Below, one piece after another: positions 47,101 through 58,996 of a stretch of 64,000 nucleotides of DNA. Within the stretch, counting starts at the first letter, position 1. Each line of letters starts with the position of its first letter. Both the position numbers and the translations under genes were made by a program. The notes beneath the pieces were generated by a model. The model saw only the letters and a program-made list of their open reading frames with translations. It searched no databases and had not been told where the DNA came from. This DNA is from Ricinus communis (taxonomy: Eukaryota > Streptophyta > Magnoliopsida > Malpighiales > Euphorbiaceae): NCBI RefSeq assembly GCF_019578655.1, contig NC_063263.1, positions 2,046,001 to 2,110,000 on the forward strand. The letters are read 5' to 3'.

Positions 47101-49610
47101 TTAAAATTAGAAAAGAAAGCAAAAAAAAAAAAAAAAAAGAATAAGGCAGAGCGTAGCAGGATTGGATGAGGATAGGCTAGCGGCAGAGGATGAGGAGCAG
47201 AGCATCCCCACCATTGGCAGAGCCGTTACTGAAACAAAAGACAAGACTTAGAATCACCTGGTAACAAGGAGTACAAGTAGGGCAGTTTCAGCACAACTCC
47301 TTCCCATTTTTAATGTTTAAAAATGAGATGATCGTTGAAAGGCATAAAGTAAGTCATATGATCCCACTAATCTTTTATAGGATGGACTCGAGTTCATTTA
47401 GTATTATGAATCCGGGTCATTTAGGCATAAAGAAAGTTTATTTTTAAAATTAAATTTTATATACATGAATCTTTATTAATTATTAAAAAAATTTACAAAA
47501 ATAACAAAATTTAATGATAATTTAGTATTATATTTACATTTTAAATTATCATATAATAATATATATACTATATAATCCACAAATTCTCACAGAAACATGA
47601 CGAAAAGGTTAAAAAAAATAAAAAAGTTGAAATTATTTTAAATTTACTTTGTTGGTAACATTAATGTGTTTTTCTATAATATATAATCACTCTTATAGTA
47701 TTACCTCTCTAAAATAAACACATTAATTAAATATAAATATGGAGTCATCATTGATAGGATAGGATCATAAAATAGATGGAGGTTTGATCTATTTTATGAC
47801 TCTATTCTATCAAATATTATAACACATTTTATTATTATGAATTTAATTTAAATATTATGGAAATAAAAATTTTGAAATATGCTTGAAATTAGAAAATCAA
47901 TTCATATGTGTTTATTTGCGATCCCAATCAACATGTAAAGCAAATATGAAAGAAAAAAAAAACAATTAACAATATTTTTATTGATAAAATTCATATATCT
48001 CAAAAAGAATTGAGAACAGTATCATTAATTTTAAATATATTTGATATTATAGGGGTTAATAATATATATAAAAAAACAAATGTATTTAATAAAATGGATA
48101 TATTTTTAAATTACGAGTTTTATAATAAAAAGTTAATACATAATTTGAGTGATCAGTTTTAGACTAGTATATAAATATATGAGTATATAGGTTTAATTTC
48201 AAAGTGAATGGTACGTAAGGATTCCATATATGAATGTATAGAAGAGTTAGTTGATGGTAAATATTACATGCAACACAACAAAAGTCTTGCCTCACAAGTC
48301 TCAAACTTTGCTATTTTCCGATTAGCCCTTGATTCACTCATAAGTTGGTCACCAAATGTCCAATCCAACTCAGATAAAGACGAAGTTTCCCAAAACAAAC
48401 AATGAGGTAAGATGCCGAATATGAATTGTTTCTCCGATCTAGATTATTAGTATTGTTGAAAATATCATAATAAGATATATTTTATCTTTAATAATTATTT
48501 AACAACAATTACTTATAAAATTTTATTAAATAATTTAATTTATGAGCTACCAGCTATTAGTTATCACTTACCAACTATTAGCAACTGGTTACGAGCTGCT
48601 TTAATTAGTTAAACTTATAATTTTTTTTATAACCAAGAACAGCTATATAACTTATAATGATATTTTTTTACATTATTGTCCATATGTCCCCTTTATTTTT
48701 ATTTACTTGTAAGAGTGAATTATTCCTCTCTTTCACCTCTCTTAAACATCTTTCTTTTATTTACATCCATTTTGGATATAAAATCAATAGAATAAGATTA
48801 AAGAATCACAACATAATATACAAGACTACATTTAAATATAAATTAGAATTTAAAAAATTTAATACTAAAAATTCACATTTTTTTATTTTATTTTTATTTT
48901 AGTTATTATTTTTACTTTGATTTTTTTTAAATTTTGCTTCCCAATTTTTCAAAGATCTAATAATATTAAAAATTTAAACATTTATGTCTTTTTACAAATT
49001 TGGCCTATTTTTAATTTTTTATTTAAATTATTCAATTTAACTAATTAATTGTAATTATAGTCAAATTAAAATTTTAGTCAAAATTAAATATTACCCTAAA
49101 TGGTTTCTATAAAAACCTATGGACAAAATTACCAATTATGTCAAGTTAAGGGAGCTCCAGATGAACAGAAACATACGATGCATAAGTGTATTTTTTATTC
49201 ATATACTAATTTTATTTTTCAACCATAATAATTACAATAAATTTTGCAATTATTGTTTGAGTGCATTTAGTTTTATTTTAGTTATAAAATTTTAATTTAT
49301 TTTATTTTATTTAATTAATTTTAATTTTAGTTACAATTTAGTTATCTCCAACAAAGAATTGATATGCGCATTTTTTCTTAATTATTCTTTTTTTATGCGC
49401 ATTTCTTTCTTAATTATTATTTTTTATTAACTATTTTATCACTGATCAATATTTTATTTTTAGAATAATTAAATAATTAAATTAACATATAATTGAAGTT
49501 AAATAATTAAAATAAAATTAATTAATAGTTTATGATTAAAATAAAATTAATTATAAAATTTAATAATCTTTCATATATTATTATTCCCCTTTAGGGCCAA
49601 TGCGCCACCT
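44110..49610. other. long AT-rich intergenic stretch
   Basis: No gene, RNA gene or transposon with recognisable ends was found. There is a poly-A run near 47121-47138 followed by a slightly GC-richer 200 bp with no frame. A 65-codon plus-strand frame at 48208-48405 has no recognisable feature. Confidence 0.45.
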
Positions 49611-49619
49611 CATTATTTC

Positions 49620-50240
49620 GGGTATGGTTAAGGCCAAACACAAAATTGTTAAGGCCAAGATTTTACATTACTAATTTAGCACCTAAACTTTTAAAATGTT
49701 ATTTTAGTATTTTACAATTTTAATATGCTATTTCCTTTTAAATATTGTCAATTGTTTTTCTTAAAAAGAGTTCATTAAGCAAAATAAATAATATTTTAAT
49801 TATTAAAAAAAGTCTTGAAACTACCTTGAATTCTTTTACTTAACTTATTAAACACTTAGAATTACAAAAAGAATTAATATATTTGGGTAAAGTAATCGTT
49901 GAAACGAATGTAAATATATTTGGTATTTTATCTAAACCAAAATAAATACTTAAATTCTTTTTCTATTAAATTAAGTAAAAGATAATATATGGGTATTTTT
50001 CTTTTAGTAAATTATATAAAAGATGATATAAAATATTTTATCCAAAAAGAAAATTTCATGATTTAAAAAGTAAGCATGCAGTCTTTTTTTTAGTTAATTT
50101 AAAATAATAATAGATACTGTATAATAAGAAATAATAACAAACCAAAATTTAAAAGAAAAATATTTTAAAAACTTAAGTACTGCAGTGGTAATATGGAATA
50201 ATTGGCCTTAACATTATCTTGAGTGGCCTTAACCACACCC
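49620..50240. mobile_element. 621-bp Mutator-type MITE
   Basis: The ends are imperfect inverted repeats of about 75 bp starting GGGTATGGTTAAGGCCA and GGGTGTGGTTAAGGCCA. They are flanked by a perfect 9-bp duplication, CATTATTTC (49611-49619 and 50241-50249). No coding sequence is inside. The 9-bp duplication and long ends point to Mutator-derived mobilisation, though these ends are unlike those of the 26.6-kb MULE, so a different autonomous partner is needed. Confidence 0.85.
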
Positions 50241-50249
50241 CATTATTTC

Positions 50250-52812
50250 TTTTCAGTTTTCAAAAGGAGTTTTCTTTTAAAAAGAAAAAGGCTATTTTCA
50301 GTATAAGAAACATGATTTTTCTACATTGGAAGCCAAATTTGAATACACCAACCTTCCAAACTGGGGCTAATATATGCATAACTTGCTGGAACAGGTCAAT
50401 TTGATGTCTTAAAACTACTTTTTTATTCCTCTCTTTAGAGAACCCTTTCCCCACGTGCACTTGTGGGTTGGAATTTGAATATTCCAAATCAAAGAAAGAC
50501 CTTTGAAGAGGAAAAATCAACAGCTTTTGATTAAAAAAAGTGATTTGTTTAATGTTTTTCTTAGCTCTGGCCTTTCCTGATTTCCCCTCATCTCCTTAGA
50601 ATATGTCCCCCAATCATGCATGCCACACCCACCGTCGCAGCCTTCTTCTTCAAAGTAAATAAATAAAAATTTAAAATAAAATAAAAAGGAAGGAAAAGAG
50701 AAGGAGAACTGTTCAATTTTGAGCAACATATTCTCTCTCTTTTACTAAAATTAATTATCTTTTTCTTTTGCCAGTGGATAATATTTAAATTCAAATTCAG
50801 TCAGATTATTAAATTACACAACCATCAATATTGATGTAAATAACAAAATTCAAATTTAAAACTTTGCAACTAACCATTATTTCATCAAATTAATAGTATA
50901 AGGTTTGAATTTCTAACTCATAATATCCTTTGTATATTTTATAAAATTTATTAAGTTTCAGATTAAAAAGTTAATATATTGCATAACTAAAATATTTGTT
51001 TCTCAATTTCATCATTTTATATTATTTTCCCTCTCGTTGTTTTTAAGTTTTTTATTGTAATTTATTTCGATGGAATATTTAATTTTTTATTGTAATTTAT
51101 TCCAAAATGATATTTGATTCATTTGAAGTAAATTTTATAGTTATTATTTAATAATTAAATGTTAAAATTTATTTATAAATAAAATAAATTTTTAATGAGA
51201 ATTTTACTTGATTTCAATCTAATAAAAGAAAAATTTTAAAGTTTTTGCTCTTCTTTTTTCTAAAAAAAAATTAAATTCTAAGTTAATGTCTTGAAGATTT
51301 GAAATAATAATATGATTGTCCACTAAATTTCACCTTTAGTTTCATTTTAGTCATAAAATTTTATTTTAATTTAATTTAATTTCTTTTAATTATTTAATTA
51401 TAATTATATTTTATTTAGTCAAAAGATAGATATATCATAAAAACAATCAATCTTTTATTGATAAAGTACCTAAATAATTGATTAAGTAATTATAAATTTC
51501 TTACATGTACGGTACAACTTTGATTAAGAATAACGTGATTCTATTGGAGATTCCATATTACAGAGGAATAAGAAATAATAATAATTTATCAAGGTAAATA
51601 TCAAACCAATTAAATGACTAATTCTAGTTATTTTGTATTGATTGACCCAAGTTCAGATCTATTAATCAAACTTTAATATTCTCTCATTTATTTAACTCTC
51701 AATCAAATCAAATAATAATGTGGTATCAGAATATGTTTGATCTGATTTCTTAATTTTTTAGCTTTTCATCTAAATGTTTAATCCCAATGGCTCGATTCAG
51801 TATTGACGACGTGTTAAATACTAAATTATTAATCGAATAATATATTTCTTTTATATTCTTAACATCTTTTTGCTAACTATCGGAGTGAGTAGCCAAATAA
51901 TACAATTTAGTATCTTATTGAATTGTAAAAATTCAAAACTTCAAATTAATTAAAAAATTATTATTGATAGATAACTATTTTTTAACTAATTATCAATTTA
52001 GTTAATAGATTAATTTATCATAAAACACGAATAAAACACATAGTAATTAAAAGAAAAATATATAGCGTGTCAATTTTTTATTGAGATAATTAAATTATTA
52101 CTAAAATTAAAATTCAATTAAATTAATTTTTTTTATTAAAATAAAATTAAAAATAAATTAATAGTCATTTATATCTTATTATCTCCTAAATCTATATATA
52201 TATAAAATTATATAACTTTTCATTAACTATCATTTAATAACCGTCATTTTAATGGTCTAGTTTAATTTAATAATAAAAAATATTTACATTATTGATTATA
52301 AAACTCTACATTTAAAATTTTTTCTTCTAGAAAGATAAATGATTTTTTTACATAAATTTTTGTTAATATTCATAACTTCTTTTTTTCTTACTATGTTTTC
52401 AACTTAATTTTTCTATAAAATTTCTTGTACTTTGATGAATTTAGTCTATTTCTATAAGGATTTAAATAAATAAATTAGATAATATTTCAGATTTTCAACT
52501 TCCTTTTCTCTATTTTTTTTTGATAATTTTTCTATAACTTTTTTTTGTATTTTGATGAATTAATATATCACTAAGAATATCTAAATAAAAAAAGTACATA
52601 ATTCTTTATTAACTATCATTTAATAACAATCATCTTGATAGTCTATTTTAATTTTTTATTATTAAAAATTCTAATAAAGATATAAAAATATTTATATTAT
52701 ATATTTTACCATTATTGTGAAAAATTATTTTATATTATTAAATCACTTACAATATACATAAATTAATATTTACAGATCAATATATATAGAATATTTTATA
52801 TATGAATATATG

Positions 52813-52813
<1 letters not shown>
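50250..52813. other. AT-rich intergenic stretch
   Basis: No gene recognised. A TGGTATCAGAATATG motif at about 51722 resembles a copia primer-binding site, but no LTR or gag is attached. A CACGTG (G-box core) at 50452-50457 has no gene nearby. Confidence 0.4.

Positions 52814-52859
<46 letters not shown>
52814..52859. repeat. (TA)n microsatellite
   Basis: About 23 TA units, in a surrounding of other AT-rich sequence. Confidence 0.9.
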
Positions 52860-52863
<4 letters not shown>

Positions 52864-55800
52864 GTCACTATAAACTATATATTCTTATTCTAAAATTTAA
52901 TTACAAAGTCATTTTATATATTTTATTAAATTCTTATGATATAAAACTATTCAATTTATAATTTAATAATTTAATAAAATTTATATTATTATTTTATTAA
53001 AATGAGGGGCTAAGCTAATTTTAGACGGAAAGAGATTGAAAGTGGTTTACCATGTCAATGAGAAGGAGGAAAATTAATAATTTAGTAAGAACAAAAGTGG
53101 AGGCAATTGGAGAAGATGTCAAAAAACTTAGTGGACAGGAAACAAACACCCAGTTTTAACACGTCTTCTTATCCTACATTTTCTTTTTATCAATCCTGTT
53201 TATACTTTATCACACACATTAACATATAGAAATAGAATACCCATAACTTAAGGTCAATTCTTGAATATGTTAACAACTTAAATTAATTAATTGAGTTCCA
53301 TATTATGTTCCTGTGCTCACTTTCCAAATTGACTGAAATGCCCATCCAAATACAAATGCATATTAATAATTCAAAATTACATGTGAAAATCACATACTAA
53401 AATTCAAGTTACAAGAAAACGCACAAAATGGGAGAAAACATTCAGATTCTTCCAAGAAAAGTCAAGCCACATGTCCAGAAATTACAACCTAAATTGTACC
53501 AACACTCTAAAATGCGTTAAGACACATTTCGAATATGAAAATTCTCAGAGAACTTTCAAACACTTTTTCAAAATTTCAAAAAACGTTTTCTATTTTTTAT
53601 TTATTTTAAAAATTTTAAGAAACTCTTAGAAAATTTTCTTTATTTAATTATATTTTCTATTTTGAGATTGCTATTTATTTTACTTTTCAATTATAAAAAA
53701 TTTTAATTTTTTCATTATACAATTTTTTAATTATTATTTAAAAGTCTCTCTCTATATATATATTATATTATTATTTTTAGTTTATACTAAATAGATAATT
53801 TTTAAAATTTAATAAATATCAGCTGATATTTTAGTAGACAAATCACGTGATATAAAATGGTAGTTCAAGCTAAAAGTTGATGTAAATTAGATGAACAAAT
53901 TTAGAAGGCGTTTTGAGAGAAAGAGAAAGAGATAAGAGTTTTATATATAGGGCTAAGAGTGTTTTAGTAATTTGGTTACTGTAACAATTTATTTATCTAG
54001 TTAAATAATCTTACCAAATATAGGATTACAAAAAATAGAATTAATTAATTCTATAAATTAACATACTTGTACCAGGTTTATGAATTCGGGTACCAAACAG
54101 ACTGTAATAATATTATTTTTTAATTTTTACTAATAAAAAATATTAATTATAAATATTAATTAAATTAAATACATGAAAATTTATAGTATATTTATTAAAT
54201 ATAGAGTGACTCTATACTTTATATTTAAAATGAATTGATAAATATGGTTATGTGAAAAGAAAATTGATAAATATAAAAAGTGCATTGGAGATGTTTCAAG
54301 ACACTTTCTATTTTAGAATTTTTTAAAGCTATATTTTCTCTTTTAAATTTTAAAGAGAAAAAAATAATTTTTAAAATAATTTTATTATTTTTTTATAAAA
54401 ATTATATTTTCTCTCCTTAATTTAAAGAGTAGTTAATTTTACTAATAAAAAATAAATACATATTCTAGATTAAACTAAAATATAATATTAATTAATTTAT
54501 AATTTGATAAAAATATATGTAAAAAAAATATTATTAGAGATGCTCTAAAATAGTATCTATCTCCTCTTATTTTCCTATTTCTATATAAGGAAGCAAAATA
54601 ACCATATGATACCGGGAAAAGAAAAAGAAAGGGGGTTAATTGGGTTGTTTTTAACAAAAGTATTAGGCTTGGGGCAAATTGAACTTTTCTCTTTTCTCGT
54701 GTAAGGGTTTAATTGTTTGCTGCATTTTGAGACATTAGAGCAATTATGTATTGTCTTCTTACTTACGTTTTTATTTGTAGAATGGTACAAACACAACACT
54801 ATAATGTTTGAAGGTCCACCAATAGATGGGAATTCTTGTGATATGGTCCCTATCTTCTTCTACAGCTATCTTTTATGTGTACCTCTCCTAACTGACATTG
54901 CTACTACTGCGTAAATGCTAGGAAAATTCTATTCCACCTAACTTTCTTTCTTTTCTCTTGCTTTCTTCGTCTCCATTTGACATCTGCTTTTTCATAAGTT
55001 TAAAAATAGGTTCAACAGAAATAAAACAATTACGTATATAATTAGTTTACACATAATCCAAATTCGAGCTTTACAATTTAAAAAATGAATCAAATTTCAA
55101 TTGAGTATTTAAAAAAAAAAACAGTTCTAGAATCCATTGAGCTACATGCAGTTAGTATACAATCATCCGTTTTTCATTATTTGTAAAGATTATTGCTTAA
55201 ATCTGTAAAAGTAGTGGCATTGCAGTTATGTACAAAATAATGAGAAACAGTTCGTCTTGGTCAAAGGTCATGAAACTCCCATTTTTCATTTGGCATGCTA
55301 ATATTACCATCCTCCTATCATCAAATTCTCAAAACCACTTTTTGACTCTCATTTTTTTTTTTTTTAAAGAGAAAAGGATTTAGAAATTTTAACTTTAATT
55401 GATCTGCATTTCTATTTATTATAATTAATTTTATTAATTTATCTACATAACAGGATTTATAAAAGTTTATGTAATACATAGATGATGATTTGAATTCAAA
55501 ACTTTCTTCTAAAAGTCAAAACACTTTTGCCACTTGAATTAAATATATATTGATAACTATCTTTTAATATATATAATTTATTTAAATTAAGTTTAGATGA
55601 TTTAGACTGAAAACTTATATTAGCAAATAGTTTATGAAAATAATTTGATTAATATTTTCTTATTTATAAAAGGTATCAAAAATGTTATTTCGAGCCTATT
55701 TGTCAGTATTAAAAAATATTTTAAATTTTGGTTTCGATTAAATATATATAATAGTTTTGTATTTAAATTATAATATTATTTAGTAGGTCATATAAAGTTT

Positions 55801-58540
55801 GTTCATATTATTTATCATATGGTGTTAAAAAATTTGATTTAATGTTTTATTAATTGAATAAATTTTAAAACTTTTACTAAAATTATCTTTTTACAAAAGC
55901 TATTAATTTATCTATTTTCACATTAATATTAACTTTAAAATTTAATTTTTTCAGAAGCCATTTACCCACTGCAATAACAAACGAAGGTACAACCAATTTG
56001 GTAGGCAGTCTTCCGTATACTACTAAATCTAACCCTATCCACAACTTATAAAAGGCAATTGTGTTTAACTCCATACATATCCCTTTGGAACTCAAATGTT
56101 TGGAATTACTTCAATATCAGAAAATAGAATGAAATATCTAAAAAAGAAGAATACTTTAATTGCAATTTATATTTAAGATTGGAATTAATGGTTATACAGT
56201 CCAAGTAACAATAAAATGGGGTGGGCATGCCATCTTTATGTTCCATTTCATCCACGATTGTTGGATGGACAATTAATTATTGTCTTCGGTTACCTGATGG
56301 ATTATAATTTACTCAAATAACCAATAATTAGTAATCATCATTTCAATTTTTCTTTCTTTTTTTGTGACTGCCTTCGTGACATGCAATTTTGTTGGGAGAA
56401 AATCATGACCAACTACTACAATTATGGCGCCAGTAACACAGATTTTAAAAAGACATTTTCTAAAAAAAATTTGACAATTATAATAGGAAATGAAAAAATT
56501 TATTGTTATAATAATATATAATATATATATATAATTCAATCATATGATATAAATACAATTTAATTGAGTCACCAACTGAGAAAAAATTTACTTAAAAAGA
56601 AAATAAGGATTCAAGACTCTTCTTTGACCATATAAATTTTAAAACATGAGATATATAATTGTTTTATATCATGAACAATGATGATAAAAATTTATATTTT
56701 ATTTATAATTAATAGATATTTAAATAATTCAACATGTATAAGATTTTTTTAAAATAAATGGACTCAAAAAGTAAATTTGTGACAAAAATATTTAAAATAC
56801 TAATATTAAGTATAAAATTCTATGTTCATATTAAAGGATGAAAAAGTTGGAGGATGTAATCTTATATATAATATACATATATACAAATATAAGTAAATAT
56901 AAATTGATGTTTTTTATTTTGTTTTTCTCTAGAAAAAGTAGATGAATGATTTTTGGAACTGATATTAAAATTTGTATATTTGATTATTTTAACATGAATA
57001 ATATTAATTGATTCTAATTTTTTAATAATTTAAAGTTAAATAACTATTTAATGGAATATATGAGAGACAAGAAATAAGTAGAATTTGTAGCAGAATACAA
57101 ATAGATTTTACACCTTAAAAGAAAAAAAAAAAAGAACAAGAAAATTCAAAAGGCACATGCAAGAAGGTTTCAGTTATCTTTCCTTTGTTTTTTCTTAAAA
57201 TTGAAATTAAAAGAAAAAGTAAAGTTTGGTTGGAGTCGGTTGCAGGAGTTACCTTGCATTTAAGAAACCGAAAAAGAAAAAAGAGTGAAAAGGAAAACAG
57301 AAATACTAATAATAATAACAATAATGATTAATATATCTTCTCCTACAGAAAAAACGGTAATGATTATAATGAGAAAAGTAAAATAATAAATAATAATAAC
57401 AATAATGATTCCAGGAATAATAAATAAGAGAGTTAAAGAGGGGCATATCTGGAAAAACGACGGATGATAAGAATGAAATTAGACGTCAGACGGCAACGGT
57501 GCGTCAAACTTTGTGTCAAACCTAAACACCCCGAACCCAAACCCAACGCATTCTCTCTCCCTCACTAACTTCCAAAATCCATATCACAATACCACACTCA
57601 ATTTTATTTTATTTTATTTTTTGAATATTTTAAGATGCTTCGCCACTTCCATACCCCCTTACTAACCCAACCCAACCCAACCCACTATAATATTTGTTTC
57701 CCTTTGTTTTTTGAGAATATACCTTTTCTTTTATTTACAACATAATCTAACTCTTTTCTTTAATTTAAAATTAGTAGTACATGTTTAATTTTAAGTGAAT
57801 AGTCCTCCAATTATTCGTGCATCATTGTCTTTTCAAAAAATTATGTTGCTAAATTGAATTAGCTTTTCTAAGGTAGTTTGACATGGCTTTTTGAAAAATA
57901 ATTTTAATTTTTTAGCTTTTCTAAAATCATAATTCAGAAATAAGTTAAATTTTTTAATCTTTCTTAAATTATAATTTTGATTAATATAATTAAAATATTA
58001 AAAGATTAAAATTATATTAAAAAGTTATGTCAAAATCATATTAAATATAATATCATATAGTATTTTAGTTTAACTATAAGGTAAGATTATTTTAATAGCA
58101 ATATCAAAATTAAATTTTATTAAATTCAAAAAATTCTCTTATTATATTAAAAAGTGATTTAATATTATTGATTAGATCTGCTGAAAGTTTAAAATAAATT
58201 AATTTTTTATATTAAATTCATAAAAAAATTTAATGAAAAAATTTATAATATAAAATAAATATTATATCTAAAAAAATACTTTAAATTTAAAACTTTAATT
58301 CAACACTAAGTATCTAACCATTTGACGGTTCTCGAAGAAAAGAGAAATGTGATTTTGAGCAAAGCTTAAAAAAGGTGGAGATAATCATGTGGTAAAATAA
58401 AAAGATAAAAATATATATATTCAGATGAATCTTATAGGGTAAAACAAAAGTACGTTAAATAACCAATAAAATAGTATAAGATATGCCACCTAAAGGCCAT
58501 AAATAATAATAATAGAATAACAATGTAATTTAAAATTGAT
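52860..58540. other. intergenic DNA upstream of the DUF630/632 gene
   Basis: No gene is supportable. The last 1.1 kb would be the distal promoter of the gene at 58997 and contains GACGTCA, a bZIP-type ACGT core, at 57482-57488, and an (AACCC)n stretch near 57667-57684. Frames on either strand here are short and of simple composition. Confidence 0.45.
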
Positions 58541-58552
58541 TGCACATTTTAT

Positions 58553-58563
58553 TATATAAATAA
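58553..58563 (+). promoter_or_regulatory. TATA box of the DUF630/632 gene
   Basis: TATATAAATAA lies about 435 bp upstream of the ATG; transcription would begin near 58590. After it the sequence changes abruptly from AT-rich to pyrimidine-rich, as in many plant leaders. Confidence 0.5.
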
Positions 58564-58589
58564 AGTAACAAATAAACACCGACGTATAC

Positions 58590-58996
58590 ACGCAACCCAC
58601 TACTTCTACTGCTACTACGAGAGTGCTGCTAGTGCCACTGCTAACAATGCCCACACCAACACCACCACAAACTCTCTCTACTGTTACTTTGTCTTTCTCT
58701 CTTTCTGCTACTAACGACGACACATTCCTCGCTGGCAAGATTCCCTCTCTGTCCTTCACTTCCTCCCCCCTTTTGCCCTTTTCCCCTCTCCCTCTCCCTC
58801 TCCCTCTCCCTCTCCGTTAACCCTAATAAACCTAAAGTAACCACAATTTTCTCGACAACCAAACACACCCTTCTCTTCCTCCATCTCTGCTTAATCACCT
58901 TCTAACATCTCTCTCTCACCTACCGTCCTAATTAAAAAAAGAAAATTAAATAAAACCAAATCTTGACCTCCCGTAATTAAAAACAAAAATTTAAAG
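58590..58996 (+). promoter_or_regulatory. 5' leader with a pyrimidine-rich repeat and a short upstream ORF
   Basis: The leader is C/T-rich, with a (CTCCCT)n run at about 58782-58815 and a telo-box-like AACCCTAATAAACCTAAA at 58819-58836. An ATG at 58647 opens a 57-codon frame ending with the TAA at 58818-58820, before the main start. This could lower translation of the main frame if the transcript starts upstream of it. The start site is inferred, not seen. Confidence 0.4.

Noticed and set aside
48208..48405. 65-residue plus-strand frame
   Set aside because: Isolated, no recognised domain, no promoter or splice context; within chance expectation, though it is the least simple frame in that stretch.
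50517..50794. Overlapping minus-strand frames of 68-70 residues
   Set aside because: Simple Phe/Leu/Ser composition from pyrimidine-rich DNA.
51715..51840. Possible copia primer-binding site followed by a short start codon frame
   Set aside because: Only TGGTATCAGA matches, no LTR pair or gag motif is present, and the frame ends after a few codons.
58490..58898. Minus-strand frames with Arg-Glu repeats
   Set aside because: Antisense of the CT-rich leader of the DUF630/632 gene.
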